Shown piece by piece: positions 1 to 9,812 of a stretch of DNA of 64,000 bases. This DNA is from Bacteroidota bacterium. GTDB taxonomy: Bacteria; Bacteroidota; Bacteroidia; Flavobacteriales; Weeksellaceae. The notes beneath the pieces are model-generated. The model ran no database searches. It saw nothing but the letters and a program-made list of their open reading frames with translations, and was not told the DNA's origin. The DNA lies in assembly GCA_023422635.1 (NCBI GenBank), contig JAFAGO010000042.1:1-64000 (forward strand), read 5' to 3'. The position numbers and the translations under genes are program-made. Positions within the stretch are counted from its first letter, which is position 1, and each line of letters opens with the position of its first letter.

Positions 1-154
1 CCATAAAGAGAGGAAGGATTTTCGATTAAGCATAATGTTGAAATCTTAAATCAAAGATAAATGGTGATAAAAATAATTAAAACTTTATCATCCCGAATGA
101 TACATTTGTCTCACTTAACTGTTTTTGTGTTAAAAATGCTTGAAAAGTGAATGC

Positions 155-799
155 TTACGGTTTCTGGTTGACAAAATATTCTGCTTCTTCTTTTCCCCAG
201 TTGGGATCCAGTGCAGATTTTGGCTGGTAAGTTCCGTATTGGCTCAACGCTTTTTTAAAAAGTTCCATTCCTTTTTCTTTACTTCCGCCAAACTGTTCTG
301 GAGTAAAGTAAGTATCTTCGGCTTGAAGTAACGTAATTCTAGGATTTTCCGGATCTATTTTTTCGGCTTTTGCTAAAGCTTCTGCCGCTAACTGACCTTC
401 AGAACGATAGCGTTCCATTGGATTTACCATCATTTTTAAATAATGAATCATTTTTGAAAGAATATAATTCTCCGCATTTTCGGGATTCAACTCCATTGCT
501 TTTTGCAAAGATTTTTGAGCTTCATCTGCAACGGCATCTAAATCTGCCATTTTATTGTCTCGCATTAAAATTCTACCTTTCTGAATTTGTGCAAATGCCG
601 CGTAATAATAAGGCAGCCATTGTGTTTTTTCTTTATCTCCTATTCTAGCGAAATCATTGGAAACTGCGGTAAATTCTTCCGGAGTTTTACATTCTTCAAT
701 CTTTGATATTTTGTCCGTCATTGCTTTTTCGTACGCAGATTGCGCAAATGCCGAAAGTGAAATGAGCATAAAAAGTGAGGTAATTAACAGTTTTTTCAT
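155..799 (-). CDS. Secreted TPR-like repeat protein
   Basis: The 214-residue protein opens with a clear Sec signal peptide ending near AFAQ (residues 16-19), so it is probably periplasmic. The middle holds two helix pairs with TPR-like spacing, around residues 90-115 (ending MELNPENAENY) and 140-160 (ending EKIDPENPRI). No catalytic motif is visible. It lies 112 bp downstream of the TonB-dependent receptor gene on the same strand and may be co-transcribed with it, which would suggest an accessory or scaffold role for that receptor. The specific function is unknown. Confidence 0.75.
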   Translation of the reverse strand: MKKLLITSLFMLISLSAFAQSAYEKAMTDKISKIEECKTPEEFTAVSNDFARIGDKEKTQWLPYYYAAFAQIQKGRILMRDNKMADLDAVADEAQKSLQKAMELNPENAENYILSKMIHYLKMMVNPMERYRSEGQLAAEALAKAEKIDPENPRITLLQAEDTYFTPEQFGGSKEKGMELFKKALSQYGTYQPKSALDPNWGKEEAEYFVNQKP

Positions 800-911
800 A
801 ATTAAAAATTGTGTGGTTATATTCTTTTTGATGAATCAAAAGTAGAAGTTTGAAAATTCATTTTTATAAAAAATCTCTCTGAACGGTAAGATTTTATTTC
901 TGAATGGTTTT

Positions 912-3137
912 TTACAAATTATTATCGATAGCATCCTGCGTTTTGTCGATTCCAAAACTGAACATCGCTCCAATGTATACAAATGTTTGCGCTGCAGGAA
1001 GTACCGGTGCACTTACGTTTCCATCTTGCGAAAAACGATAGCCAAACTCATTCTTTGTTCCTAGAATATTGCTGATTCCAGCAACGAGAATGGTAAATGA
1101 TTTCGCTTCTTTTCTGCCCAGATTAGGAAGATAATTCACACTGAAATTCAATGAATTATAGTCTTTTACCATTCCGCTGGATTTTAAGGTATTTTGATTT
1201 TCTTCCCAAACAATATTGTAATATGGTCTACCAGAAGTGTACGTGTAGGAGAAATTGAAACCCGTTTTCCATGGAAGCACAAACTTTTTAGCGACAAGAG
1301 AAAGATTGTGTTTTGCGGCAAACGACGGGTACAATTGCGCGGTATAATTCAGAAATTCACGCTTGCTGTCCAAATACGAATACGAAACCCAATAATCTAC
1401 ATTCTTAATACTTTTTTTATCACGCCACAACACTTCAATTCCTTTTGCAAAACCGTTTCCGTAAGAAGGCAAAACAAAATTTTCAAAGGTAGAATTTTGT
1501 GTTTTTACCAGTTGATCATATTTTTTGTAAAAACCTTCGAAACGTAAAGTTCTGTTGTTTTCAGATCGTTGAAATTGCAAAATATAATGTGTTGCTTTTT
1601 GAAAATTTTGCGAAAAAGAAGTGGTTAAATATTTCGATTCTGGAGTTTGATAAAAAATTCCGTACGCGAAAGAACTCACCCAATGCTGAGAAAGGCGATA
1701 CGCTGCAGATAAACGCGGTGCGAGATTCCATTTATTTAGAACATCCGAATGTTCCGCGCGCAAACCAATACTCGTTGAAAAATTGCGATTAAATGCGAAA
1801 TTGCCTTCCGCAAAAAGTGCAGAATTGAGGTTTCGGATTTGTCCTGTTTTATCTGCACTGTAAAAAGAAGTAAACTCGGTTTTGTCGTTTTCTGAATTGA
1901 GTTCGAAACCCGCTTTAATAGTGCTTACTGCTGCGATTTTCCGCTCAATTACGGCTTTGGTGTTCAAATAAATTCCTTTTGTGTTGATGTTCACATTTCC
2001 GATTTTACTTCCTTCATTCAAAATTCCTATTTCAAGATCGTTAGCATTGACGCTGAATGACGAACCCAAATTCAATAAATATTTGCCGATTTTCTGTTTG
2101 TACGAAAGACTGTGAAACGTGTTATTTCCATTTACTTTTGGTTGTTGTTCATCATAATTTTGTTCCAAACTGGGCTGCGAAATTGCTAGAGAATTCACAT
2201 CAAAACTTCCATAATATTTTAGAAAACCACCCGATTTTGTTTTAATTCTGAAATTCCCATTAACCGAAAATGAACGCGGCGCTTGTATGAAATCCGTTGT
2301 AAAATTCAAAAGTTTGGTGGCAAGAAATAAATCGGAAATACTAGCTTCTAAACCGAAACTAAAGGTTTTCTTGTCATTTAAACTTAGATAGTCGCCGCTT
2401 AGCGAAAACGGAAATACGCTGAATGAATATGAACTTTGATCTGGCATATCAACACTTTCTAGCAACAAAACAGATGACAACGCTTGACCATACAAAGCGG
2501 AATATCCACCACTTGAAAACACGCTTCCCTTAAAAATGGAAGTATTGAAACGTTCTCTACCTGGAATTCCTGCTACAGAGTTGCTGAAATAATTGTTCAC
2601 AAGATTACCATCAATGAAAAACTTAGTTTCTGCGCCCGTTCCTCCTCGAACAAATAAACCTTCACTTTCCCCCGCGTTTTGAACGCCGGGAAGAAATTTG
2701 TACCCCGTTGTGGTTTGTCCGTTCGATCCTGCGGTGGTATAAATATCCAAAGGTGTTAGTGCTGCTGTTGCTCTTTTTCGGTCGCTGGCTTCAATGGTTC
2801 CAGCGGAAATGGTTACGGTTTCAATTTCATTGAGGTTTTCTTGTAAAGAAATAGAAATATGGAGGTTTTCGTTTTCAATTTGAATATTTTTTTCTTGCTC
2901 TTTAAAATTAGGATGAGAGAACACTAAGGTTTGTTCACCTTTTTCTTCCGTTTGAAAAGAGAAATTACCATTTATATCCGTTGTTGCGCCATCGTAGGAA
3001 TTTTTTAAACTGACATTTACTTCATGTATTCCTTTATTTTTAGAAGAAACATTTCCAGAAATAGTTCGTTGTGCCATTAAAGAAGCGGTAAAAAATAAGA
3101 TGATAAGCGTGATGATTCGAAGCATTAGCGTTGACAT
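912..3137 (-). CDS. TonB-dependent outer-membrane receptor
   Basis: The 741-residue protein has a signal peptide ending near SLMAQ, then a carboxypeptidase-regulatory-like domain (about residues 23-105, beginning TISGNVSSKNKGIHEVNVSL). Next comes a plug-like region (about 110-235, with GLFVRGGTGAETKFFIDGN and GGYSALYGQALSSVLL), and the rest is rich in aromatic beta strands as expected for a 22-stranded barrel. It should import a ligand through the outer membrane using TonB/ExbBD energy. The substrate cannot be read from the sequence. The ATG at 3137 is used; Met5 at 3125 is an alternative start. A promoter-like element lies about 20 bp upstream of the start. Confidence 0.88.
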   Translation of the reverse strand: MSTLMLRIITLIILFFTASLMAQRTISGNVSSKNKGIHEVNVSLKNSYDGATTDINGNFSFQTEEKGEQTLVFSHPNFKEQEKNIQIENENLHISISLQENLNEIETVTISAGTIEASDRKRATAALTPLDIYTTAGSNGQTTTGYKFLPGVQNAGESEGLFVRGGTGAETKFFIDGNLVNNYFSNSVAGIPGRERFNTSIFKGSVFSSGGYSALYGQALSSVLLLESVDMPDQSSYSFSVFPFSLSGDYLSLNDKKTFSFGLEASISDLFLATKLLNFTTDFIQAPRSFSVNGNFRIKTKSGGFLKYYGSFDVNSLAISQPSLEQNYDEQQPKVNGNNTFHSLSYKQKIGKYLLNLGSSFSVNANDLEIGILNEGSKIGNVNINTKGIYLNTKAVIERKIAAVSTIKAGFELNSENDKTEFTSFYSADKTGQIRNLNSALFAEGNFAFNRNFSTSIGLRAEHSDVLNKWNLAPRLSAAYRLSQHWVSSFAYGIFYQTPESKYLTTSFSQNFQKATHYILQFQRSENNRTLRFEGFYKKYDQLVKTQNSTFENFVLPSYGNGFAKGIEVLWRDKKSIKNVDYWVSYSYLDSKREFLNYTAQLYPSFAAKHNLSLVAKKFVLPWKTGFNFSYTYTSGRPYYNIVWEENQNTLKSSGMVKDYNSLNFSVNYLPNLGRKEAKSFTILVAGISNILGTKNEFGYRFSQDGNVSAPVLPAAQTFVYIGAMFSFGIDKTQDAIDNNL

Positions 3138-3154
3138 TGTTTTTAATTTTAGAT

Positions 3155-3185
3155 CAAAAATATTCGGCTATTCGGCTTCTGCCAA
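3155..3185 (-). promoter_or_regulatory. Bacteroidota-type promoter of the TonB receptor gene
   Basis: Read on the minus strand, TTG (3185-3183) is followed after 20 nt by TATTTTTG (3162-3155), matching the TTG-N19-21-TAnnTTTG pattern of Bacteroidota sigma-ABfr promoters. The start codon lies 17 nt further down. This is a pattern match only. Confidence 0.5.
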
Positions 3186-3307
3186 TAAAATTGAACTGAG
3201 CAGTAAAAAACCTCATCTGAATAGTAAATCTTCATAAAGTCTTTTCATAATTCTATAAAATATGATGAAGTGTTTTTTGTAAATTCGTTGCATATAAATT
3301 CATCGAA

Positions 3308-3808
3308 ATGAAAAAATCTCTTTTTATTGCAGCAGCTTCTGTATTGGTTCTTACCTCATGTGGAACTTCGAAAACGTACCAAATTTTATCAAAAAGTGGG
3401 ACAAAAACACAAGGCACAGCCAAGTTTACCCAATCTGGTAAAAATGTAACTCTTGATTTGAACGCTTATAAACTTACCCCTGGATACCACGCCGTTCACA
3501 TTCATGAAAAAGGCGATTGCTCTTCTGCAGATGCTACTTCTGCAGGCGGACACTGGAATCCAACCGATAATCAACACGGAAAATGGGATACAGAACATTT
3601 CCATATGGGCGATATTGGCAACCTGATTGCTGGACATGATGGTGTGGGCAGAATCGTTTTTAAAACCGACAAATGGTGCATGGGTTGTAGTGATTCGAGT
3701 AAAAACATTGTTGGTAAATCACTCATTATTCACTCCACGAAAGACGACTTTCACACGCAACCTACCGGAAACGCTGGCGGTCGCGTAGGATGTGTTGAAA
3801 TAAAATAA
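3308..3808 (+). CDS. sodC: Cu/Zn superoxide dismutase, lipoprotein
   Basis: This 166-residue protein should convert superoxide to oxygen and hydrogen peroxide in the cell envelope. The N-terminus is a lipoprotein signal with lipobox LTSC (Cys18). Family metal-site motifs are visible: HIH, GGHWNP, HFHMGDIGN with a zinc-ligand-type Asp, and the C-terminal histidine in the segment starting DDFHTQPTGN. The two Cys of the conserved disulfide (in GDC and RVGC) are present, as is the GGRVGC signature near the end. It appears monocistronic and is followed by a strong terminator shared with the convergent protease gene. Confidence 0.92.
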   Translation: MKKSLFIAAASVLVLTSCGTSKTYQILSKSGTKTQGTAKFTQSGKNVTLDLNAYKLTPGYHAVHIHEKGDCSSADATSAGGHWNPTDNQHGKWDTEHFHMGDIGNLIAGHDGVGRIVFKTDKWCMGCSDSSKNIVGKSLIIHSTKDDFHTQPTGNAGGRVGCVEIK

Positions 3809-3844
3809 CAACATTTTAGCGCTTTCTATTGCGCATTTGAACAC

Positions 3845-3884
3845 AAAAAAAGCTGAGGAACATCTCGTTTCTCAGCTTTTTTTT
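3845..3884. terminator. Bidirectional rho-independent terminator (sodC / prc)
   Basis: A 13-bp stem joins AAAAAAAGCTGAG (3845-3857) to its complement at 3871-3883 across a 13-nt loop. The A-run on the left and T-run on the right give a U-tract in both directions, which fits the convergent sodC and prc genes. Confidence 0.88.
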
Positions 3885-3902
3885 GTATCGTGATTTAGAA
3901 TC

Positions 3903-6023
3903 CTATTTCATTTCGGAAATTACGTTTACGCCCTCTTGAAGGTAGAAATCTCTTTTTAGGTTTTTAATCCAATTTTCGGTTTTCTTCGCAAAAGCTTCAT
4001 CGGTTTTCTCGCGCGCTGCCTCATCCGGATGCAATACAAAAACCAATTTATTATCAATTTTATCCAGCTTTTTAAACTTCTCAATTTGAGTTTTACGATC
4101 TTTCATTAGAGCAAAAAACTTGGTTTGATTTAAGGTAATTTTTTCCACTTTATCCAAATCTTCTTTCCATTTTGCGGATTCTTGAAGAAGTTTATAATAA
4201 GGATTCGCGTTGATTCTTGCTTGGCTGGAAGAGCGCAGTTGATCCAAATTAAAATAATTTACTTTGGTAAAATTGGTTGCTGGAACTTTATCCCAAGCTA
4301 AAGGATAATCTTCGTAGCGTTCGCCAATCTCTGCATAAGTATAAAAATCTTTCATTTGAATATCAGATTCAATTCCTTTGCGTTGTGTTGATTCCCCAGT
4401 AATTCTGTAAAATTTCTGAATGGTTAATTTTAGCGATCCGAAATCTTCGTTGGTATTTAAAAATCGGTTTAAATCTACGAACGTTTGCACCGTACCTTTA
4501 CCGAAAGATTGTGGCGAACCAAAAATCACTGCTCTACCGTAATCTTGCATTTCACCGGCAAGAATTTCTGATGCAGATGCAGAAAGCTCATTTTGCATAA
4601 TGAGAAGCGGACCCGTCCAAATTGGGGAATTCCCTTTGCTTTTGTACGTTTGTACTTTCCCATTACCATCTTTAACTTGTACGTATGGACCTTCGTTCAT
4701 GAAAAGACTCATAATATCGCCGACTTCTGTAAGCGAACCTCCACCATTATTTCTTAAATCGAGAATAATTCCGGAGATATTTTGCTTTTTAAGTTTAATA
4801 ATTTCATTTTTAATATCATCGGAAGCGTTTCTTCCTTTTGCATCTTCAAAATCGGTATTGAAACTTGGCAAATTAATGAAGCCATATTTTTTTCCATTTG
4901 GCGCGTCCACCACGATACTTCTAGCAAAGGTATCTTCAATGGCAACTTCTTCACGAATCATGGTAACATCGCGCACGGTTCCATCTTTTTTCTGCACGGT
5001 TAATGTTACAGGAGTTCCTTTTTCACCTCTAATCAAACGAACTGCTTCATCGGAGAGCATTCCCACAACATTTACGGCATCATCTTTTGGCTTCGAGCGT
5101 ACTTTTAAGATTTTATCGCCTTCGGTTAATTGTTTGGATTTCCATGCGGGAGCACCAATGGTGAGCGGACCAAGATAGAGGTACCCTTTTTTCTCTTGAA
5201 TAATGGCTCCAATTCCGATTACTTTGCCTTTAAATTGCATATCAAACTCCTCTTTATTTTTCGGAGAATAATAATTGGTATGCGGATCGAAAACTTCGGT
5301 ATAGGCGTTCATATATACCGTAAACCAATCCATTTTGTTTCTTTTTTTGAATCTTCTAAAGGTATCAGAAACCAAATCTTTGACCTCATCGGTTGCTTTA
5401 ATTCTTTTTTGTTCTTGGGTTAAAATTTCGAGTTTAATAGTGTCTTTTAAACCATTTTTCTGAACGGAATCTTTCTTTTCTTTTTGGGCTTCTTCTTTAG
5501 AATTCAATGTTTCCATTTCTAAAAGAATGTTGTATTTGATGTATTTTTTCCATTCGTTATACAACTCTTTTTGATTTTCTGGAGAGGTTTTCGATTTAGG
5601 TTCCAAGATCATTTCTTCTTCTTCATCCAAATTAATAGGCTTGCTGAAGATATCTTGCGTCATTTTATCAATTTCATCAACACGTTGATACAAACGATCA
5701 ATTGTGGTTTTATAGAACAATAAATTCCCTTGATTTAAATAATCGTCTAGTTTTGTTTTGTGCTTTTCAAACTCGTCCATATCCGACTTTAAAAAGAATC
5801 TTTTGGAGGGATCTACCATATCGAAATAATGGGTATAAACCTCCTGAGAATACGCGTCGTTAATGGGTTTTGGGTTGTAATGAAGATAAGAAAGTGTATT
5901 TTTAACACTCACCATAATGGTCTGCATTTTCTCATCATCATTTTTCGGCGAGTTAAAACAAAATATTAAGGTTGTTAATGGTAGAAACCAAAACAACTTA
6001 TTTAACCTGAATTTTTTAAACAT
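3903..6023 (-). CDS. prc: Tail-specific carboxy-terminal protease (Prc, S41)
   Basis: The 706-residue protein cleaves C-terminal regions of envelope proteins in the Prc/Tsp manner. The order is an N-terminal membrane anchor or signal (residues about 8-24), a helical Prc N-domain, a PDZ domain (about 250-350, with GIGAIIQ and the carboxylate loop around LYLGPL), the S41 protease core, and a C-terminal Prc-type extension. The serine/lysine dyad is visible as the Ser in ELSASASEIL (about 484) and the Lys in SFGKGTVQ (about 507). The length matches full-length Prc rather than short CtpA. It is divergent from surE. Confidence 0.92.
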   Translation of the reverse strand: MFKKFRLNKLFWFLPLTTLIFCFNSPKNDDEKMQTIMVSVKNTLSYLHYNPKPINDAYSQEVYTHYFDMVDPSKRFFLKSDMDEFEKHKTKLDDYLNQGNLLFYKTTIDRLYQRVDEIDKMTQDIFSKPINLDEEEEMILEPKSKTSPENQKELYNEWKKYIKYNILLEMETLNSKEEAQKEKKDSVQKNGLKDTIKLEILTQEQKRIKATDEVKDLVSDTFRRFKKRNKMDWFTVYMNAYTEVFDPHTNYYSPKNKEEFDMQFKGKVIGIGAIIQEKKGYLYLGPLTIGAPAWKSKQLTEGDKILKVRSKPKDDAVNVVGMLSDEAVRLIRGEKGTPVTLTVQKKDGTVRDVTMIREEVAIEDTFARSIVVDAPNGKKYGFINLPSFNTDFEDAKGRNASDDIKNEIIKLKKQNISGIILDLRNNGGGSLTEVGDIMSLFMNEGPYVQVKDGNGKVQTYKSKGNSPIWTGPLLIMQNELSASASEILAGEMQDYGRAVIFGSPQSFGKGTVQTFVDLNRFLNTNEDFGSLKLTIQKFYRITGESTQRKGIESDIQMKDFYTYAEIGERYEDYPLAWDKVPATNFTKVNYFNLDQLRSSSQARINANPYYKLLQESAKWKEDLDKVEKITLNQTKFFALMKDRKTQIEKFKKLDKIDNKLVFVLHPDEAAREKTDEAFAKKTENWIKNLKRDFYLQEGVNVISEMK

Positions 6024-6085
6024 CTTATAAATTTGATAGATAGGTTGTTAAAATAAAGAATTCGTTACGAACGAAAACATAAACT

Positions 6086-6093
6086 CAAAGTTA
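6086..6093 (-). promoter_or_regulatory. -7 box candidate for prc
   Basis: The minus strand reads TAACTTTG, an exact TAnnTTTG, 62 nt before the prc start. No convincing -33 TTG lies at the right spacing, so support is limited. Confidence 0.3.
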
Positions 6094-6126
6094 ATACCTT
6101 TTTCTCAATAACCGTGAAATTTTAAG

Positions 6127-6134
6127 TAATTTTG
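6127..6134 (+). promoter_or_regulatory. -7 box candidate for surE
   Basis: TAATTTTG is an exact TAnnTTTG. It ends 15 nt before the ATG at 6150. It also overlaps an in-frame TTG at 6132, which argues that TTG is promoter sequence and not the start codon. Confidence 0.45.
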
Positions 6135-6149
6135 CACAAAACCTTAAAG

Positions 6150-6917
6150 ATGCAAAAACCTTTGATTTTGGTTACGAATGATGATGGAATTACCGCTCCT
6201 GGAATTCGGAATCTTATCGAATTTATGAACGAAATTGGCGAAGTTGTAGTAGTTGCACCCAATTCTCCGCAAAGCGGAAAAGGCCATGCCATTACCATAA
6301 ATTCCACCTTAACTTACGAGGAAATTAGTTTGGATGGAGAACAAAAAGATTATTCGTTAAGTGGAACTCCTGTTGATTGCGTAAAATTTGCATTGGATAA
6401 AGTTTTGACTAGAAAACCAGATCTTGTGGTTTCTGGAATTAACCACGGCGCAAATTCTTCGATTAATGTAATTTATTCCGGAACAATGTCTGCCGCTGTT
6501 GAAGCCGGAGTAGAAGGTCTTCAGGCGATTGGTTTTTCATTGTTGGATTTTAGTTGGGATGCCGATTTTGTTCAAGCGAAAGAATATATTCAAGAAATTG
6601 TACGTAAAATTCTTGCAAACCCCCTTCCGAAAGGAATTGTTTTAAATGTGAACATTCCGAATCTTAAAAAAGAAGAAATAAAAGGAATTAAAGTGTGCAA
6701 ACAAGCCGACGCGAAGTGGGAAGAAAGTTTCGATGAGCGCGTGAACCCACATGGTAAAAAATACTATTGGCTTTCTGGTTACTTCAATAATATGGATCAC
6801 TCGGAAGATGCCGATGAAACAGCCCTTTCACAAGGATATATTTCGGTAGTTCCTGTAAAATTTGATCTTACTGCCTACGAATACATTTCAACCCTTGAAC
6901 AGATTCTAGAAGATTAA
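6150..6917 (+). CDS. surE: 5'/3'-nucleotidase SurE
   Basis: SurE removes phosphate from nucleoside monophosphates in the cytoplasm. The 255-residue protein begins MQKPLILVTNDDG, carrying the family's metal-binding NDDG near the N-terminus, and continues with APNSPQSGKGHAIT, LSGTPVDCVKFAL and SGINHGANSS, all standard SurE blocks. I chose the ATG at 6150 over an in-frame TTG at 6132 because the TTG lies inside the promoter -7 box and family members start just before the ILVTNDDG strand. Its stop overlaps the stop of convergent lutC by three bases. Confidence 0.93.
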   Translation: MQKPLILVTNDDGITAPGIRNLIEFMNEIGEVVVVAPNSPQSGKGHAITINSTLTYEEISLDGEQKDYSLSGTPVDCVKFALDKVLTRKPDLVVSGINHGANSSINVIYSGTMSAAVEAGVEGLQAIGFSLLDFSWDADFVQAKEYIQEIVRKILANPLPKGIVLNVNIPNLKKEEIKGIKVCKQADAKWEESFDERVNPHGKKYYWLSGYFNNMDHSEDADETALSQGYISVVPVKFDLTAYEYISTLEQILED

Positions 6918-7507
6918 TTTGCTGGTTTTTTCAAGAAAAATAAAGTTAATGTTCTTGCGCCTTGCGCACCATGAATCAATACGGCGTTAATATCTGCAGT
7001 TGCCGAAGGTCCCATCACAAAACATCCGTAATGAGCTTCTGGAAGATGTACTTGTTGGTATGCCGTGTGCATATTTTCGGTGATGGCTTCAGGATCCAAC
7101 AAAACGGCTAAATGTTGCGATAAATATCCAATAGCATTGGTAACCAAAGATTTCTCGGTACACCAAACCATACCCATTTCGGCAACGCCAAATTCCGCGC
7201 GGAAAATCCCTAAATCCACATCCTGCAAATCAGCAGGTTTTGCAACGTGAATATCTTTATTGCCCTTCCATTCTTCGGTTGCTGAACAAATAACTTTGGC
7301 ATCGGGAAGCTTTCTACGCATAATTTCCTGGGCTTCTTCCACTGAAGAAACATCATATAAATCCACCGCAGCCAGTTTAGCATTGGTTTCAAAAACCGAT
7401 TTTAAATTAATTCCTGGTTTTGTGTATGTAGGAATTTCTGGATAAGCAACTTTTTCTCGGTTGGCCAGGTTGTTTCTTACCGATTGCAGCAATTCTTCTT
7501 TAGTCAT
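6914..7507 (-). CDS. lutC: Lactate utilisation protein LutC (LUD domain)
   Basis: This 197-residue LUD-domain protein is the third subunit of the LutABC L-lactate oxidation complex known from Bacillus and others. The C-terminal half shows the family blocks VAEMGMVWCTEKSL, HLAVLLDPEAI and FVMGPSATADINAVLIHGAQG. It is the last gene of lutA-lutB-lutC and overlaps the end of lutB by 8 bp, implying translational coupling. Confidence 0.88.
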   Translation of the reverse strand: MTKEELLQSVRNNLANREKVAYPEIPTYTKPGINLKSVFETNAKLAAVDLYDVSSVEEAQEIMRRKLPDAKVICSATEEWKGNKDIHVAKPADLQDVDLGIFRAEFGVAEMGMVWCTEKSLVTNAIGYLSQHLAVLLDPEAITENMHTAYQQVHLPEAHYGCFVMGPSATADINAVLIHGAQGARTLTLFFLKKPAN

Positions 7508-8885
7508 TTTTTTTACGGTTTTTTAGATACCAATCTCTGAACGTTTCTTTTTGAACATCAGGAAGTTCCCGATCTTCTACCCAAGGATCAAGGGTACTAT
7601 TCTTTAAAATAAAGTTGGGTAAAACATGCAGCATATTGTATGCGGTTTTTTCCATTTTCTGAAAGTTTTTCGCACTTCCAAGTATTGTATCTGCTGCGGC
7701 AAAAGCCATTCTTCTTCCAAAAGGTGTTTTTTTATTTTCCATCATCACCTTTCTCCACTCCAAAATTTGATCGGAAATATTGATGTGAACCGGACAAACC
7801 TCTGTACAAGATCCACAAAGTGAAGAATGAAAAGGCAATTCGGAATACATATCCATATCAAAAGTTGGATCTAAAATAATTCCAATAGGCCCAGAATAGG
7901 TTGCTCCGTAAGAAAGTCCACCACTTCGTCGATAAACCGGACACGTATTCATACATGCACCACAACGAATACATTTCAATGAATGCCAAAATTTATCCAT
8001 TCCCAAACGTTTGGATCTTCCGTTGTCGGTAAGCACAATGTGCATTTCGCTGCCTTCTCTTGGTCCAGAAAAATGGGATGTATATTGTGTTGCGGGCGTT
8101 CCCAAAGCGCTTCGAGAAAGCAAACGGATAAAAACGCCTAAATCTTCTAATTTGGGTAAAAGTTTTTCAATACCAATACTTGCAATATGCAAAGGAGGCA
8201 AACTCGCGGTAAGATCTGCATTGCCTTCGTTGGTGCATACCACAAAACTTCCGGTTTCTGCAATGGCAAAATTTCCACCGGTCATTCCTGCATCTGCCGC
8301 CAAAAATTTTGGTCTTGCGTTGTTTCGCATGGCTTCCGCCAATGAATGCGGATCGTCGTCATTGGGATCGGTGCCGATTTTTTCTGCAAAAAGTTTGGCA
8401 ACATCTTCCGTTGTTTTATGGATGGCCGGCATCACAATATGGCTTGGTCGTTCATCGGAAAGTTGTTGAATTCTTTCTCCCAAATCTGTTTCGATCACCT
8501 CGATTCCATTTTTTTGCAGAAACGGCGTCATACCACATTCCTCTTGCAACATCGATTTGGATTTGATGATGCGCTTTACGTCGTGACCGTTCAAAATATC
8601 ATATACAATTGCATTGTGCTCATCGGCATCTTTTGCAAAATGTACTTGAATTCCATTTTTAGTAGCGTTTTCAACAAACATTTCGATATAATGATCCAAA
8701 TGCGTTAAGGTATGCTCTTTGATTTGAGATGCGAGATTTCTTAACGCTTCCCATTCCGGAATTTCGTTGGCGACTTTGCTGCGTTTCATCACGGCATTCC
8801 AAAGGTTTTTGTCGTGCTGCGCCTCGTGAACTTCGTCTTGTTTAATGAATTTTCTGGCGTTATCTTCTACTTGTACTTTTCCCAT
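7500..8885 (-). CDS. lutB: Lactate utilisation iron-sulfur protein LutB
   Basis: The 461-residue electron-transfer subunit has an N-terminal LUD-like domain (about residues 60-300, with GGNFAIAETGSFVV). It is followed by two 4Fe-4S ferredoxin motifs, CIRCGACMNTCP (about 307-318) and CGSCTEVCPVH (about 357-367). The last ~80 residues form a conserved LutB tail. It sits between lutA (12-bp gap) and lutC (8-bp overlap), so the three are almost certainly one transcript. It should pass electrons from L-lactate oxidation to the respiratory chain. Confidence 0.92.
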   Translation of the reverse strand: MGKVQVEDNARKFIKQDEVHEAQHDKNLWNAVMKRSKVANEIPEWEALRNLASQIKEHTLTHLDHYIEMFVENATKNGIQVHFAKDADEHNAIVYDILNGHDVKRIIKSKSMLQEECGMTPFLQKNGIEVIETDLGERIQQLSDERPSHIVMPAIHKTTEDVAKLFAEKIGTDPNDDDPHSLAEAMRNNARPKFLAADAGMTGGNFAIAETGSFVVCTNEGNADLTASLPPLHIASIGIEKLLPKLEDLGVFIRLLSRSALGTPATQYTSHFSGPREGSEMHIVLTDNGRSKRLGMDKFWHSLKCIRCGACMNTCPVYRRSGGLSYGATYSGPIGIILDPTFDMDMYSELPFHSSLCGSCTEVCPVHINISDQILEWRKVMMENKKTPFGRRMAFAAADTILGSAKNFQKMEKTAYNMLHVLPNFILKNSTLDPWVEDRELPDVQKETFRDWYLKNRKKND

Positions 8886-8897
8886 TTTTCTTTTTTT

Positions 8898-9647
8898 TTA
8901 AAAAGGCCCGTTGTTAAGCACTTGCGCAATGTGCACAAATTTAAGATTTGATTTTTCCCTAGCTGCAACGCCACCTTGATGCATTAAGCACGACATATCG
9001 GGAGATACCACATATTCAACATCATGTCGAGTGTAGTCGGCAACTTTATCTTGTCCCATTTTTGCACTTACCGCTTCATCGGTTACACAAAATGTTCCAC
9101 CAAAACCACAACATTCTTCAGGCCGATCAATCGTTTCAATATCGATGCCTTTTACTCTTTTTAAAAGCGCTTCGGTTTTATTAAAGTAAGGTTCATTCCA
9201 CTCAAAACGAGAAGCAACGTGCAATCCACGAATCGAACTGCAAGAATTGTGAATGGCAATGCGATGCGGAAATTCAATTTTCGAAAAATCTTTTATTTGA
9301 AGTACATCATGAATAAATTCAACCAATTCAATGGTTTTGCTTCGAATTTGTTGTACTTCTTCAGTTTGCGGAATCGCTGTCATGTGAAATTTTACATGTT
9401 TTACACAACTTCCAGCAGGTCCAACGATATAATCAACCTCTAAATTTTCGAAATTTTTACAGAATTGGGTTTCTGTTTTAATGGAATGTTCTTCATCACC
9501 TTCATTCGCCATTGGCTGTCCGCAGCACGTTTGTTCAGTAGGTACAACAACTTCCACGCCTAATTTTTCCAACAATTCAAGAGTGGCAATTCCCACTTTT
9601 GGATAAATAAGATCAATATAACAGGGGATAAATAAGGCAACTTTCAT
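8898..9647 (-). CDS. lutA: Lactate utilisation protein LutA (CCG domains)
   Basis: The 249-residue protein has two cysteine-rich CCG domains: one around CCGQPMANEGD (about residues 42-52) and one around ECCGFGGTFCVT (about 178-189). These resemble the iron-sulfur domains of heterodisulfide reductase and the glycolate oxidase iron-sulfur subunit. It is the first gene of the lut operon. The 165-bp gap to divergent guaC should hold its promoter, but I found no clean TAnnTTTG on the minus strand there. Confidence 0.9.
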   Translation of the reverse strand: MKVALFIPCYIDLIYPKVGIATLELLEKLGVEVVVPTEQTCCGQPMANEGDEEHSIKTETQFCKNFENLEVDYIVGPAGSCVKHVKFHMTAIPQTEEVQQIRSKTIELVEFIHDVLQIKDFSKIEFPHRIAIHNSCSSIRGLHVASRFEWNEPYFNKTEALLKRVKGIDIETIDRPEECCGFGGTFCVTDEAVSAKMGQDKVADYTRHDVEYVVSPDMSCLMHQGGVAAREKSNLKFVHIAQVLNNGPF

Positions 9648-9812
9648 AGTGCATTTAGAGTTTTGTAATTTAAATTCAAGTTACAACGAAAAGAGATTAC
9701 AACGATCGTATTTATGGCTTAATACACTTTTATTCCTTTAATTTATAATGGTTAAAAATAAAAACATTCCCGATTTAAAATCTTTTTTTAATTTTACCTG
9801 TAATCTTTAGAT

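Noticed and set aside
1..154. Left-edge sequence downstream of the TPR-like gene
   Set aside because: Only short AT-rich sequence without a usable reading frame, hairpin or tRNA; nothing can be supported.
4600..5178. 192-codon open frame on the plus strand inside prc
   Set aside because: It is antisense to the PDZ and S41 domains of prc, which are strongly supported. The composition reads as a shadow of the opposite-strand codons.
6132..6149. TTG start extending surE by six codons
   Set aside because: TTG overlaps the -7 box TAATTTTG, and SurE families begin near the ATG at 6150.
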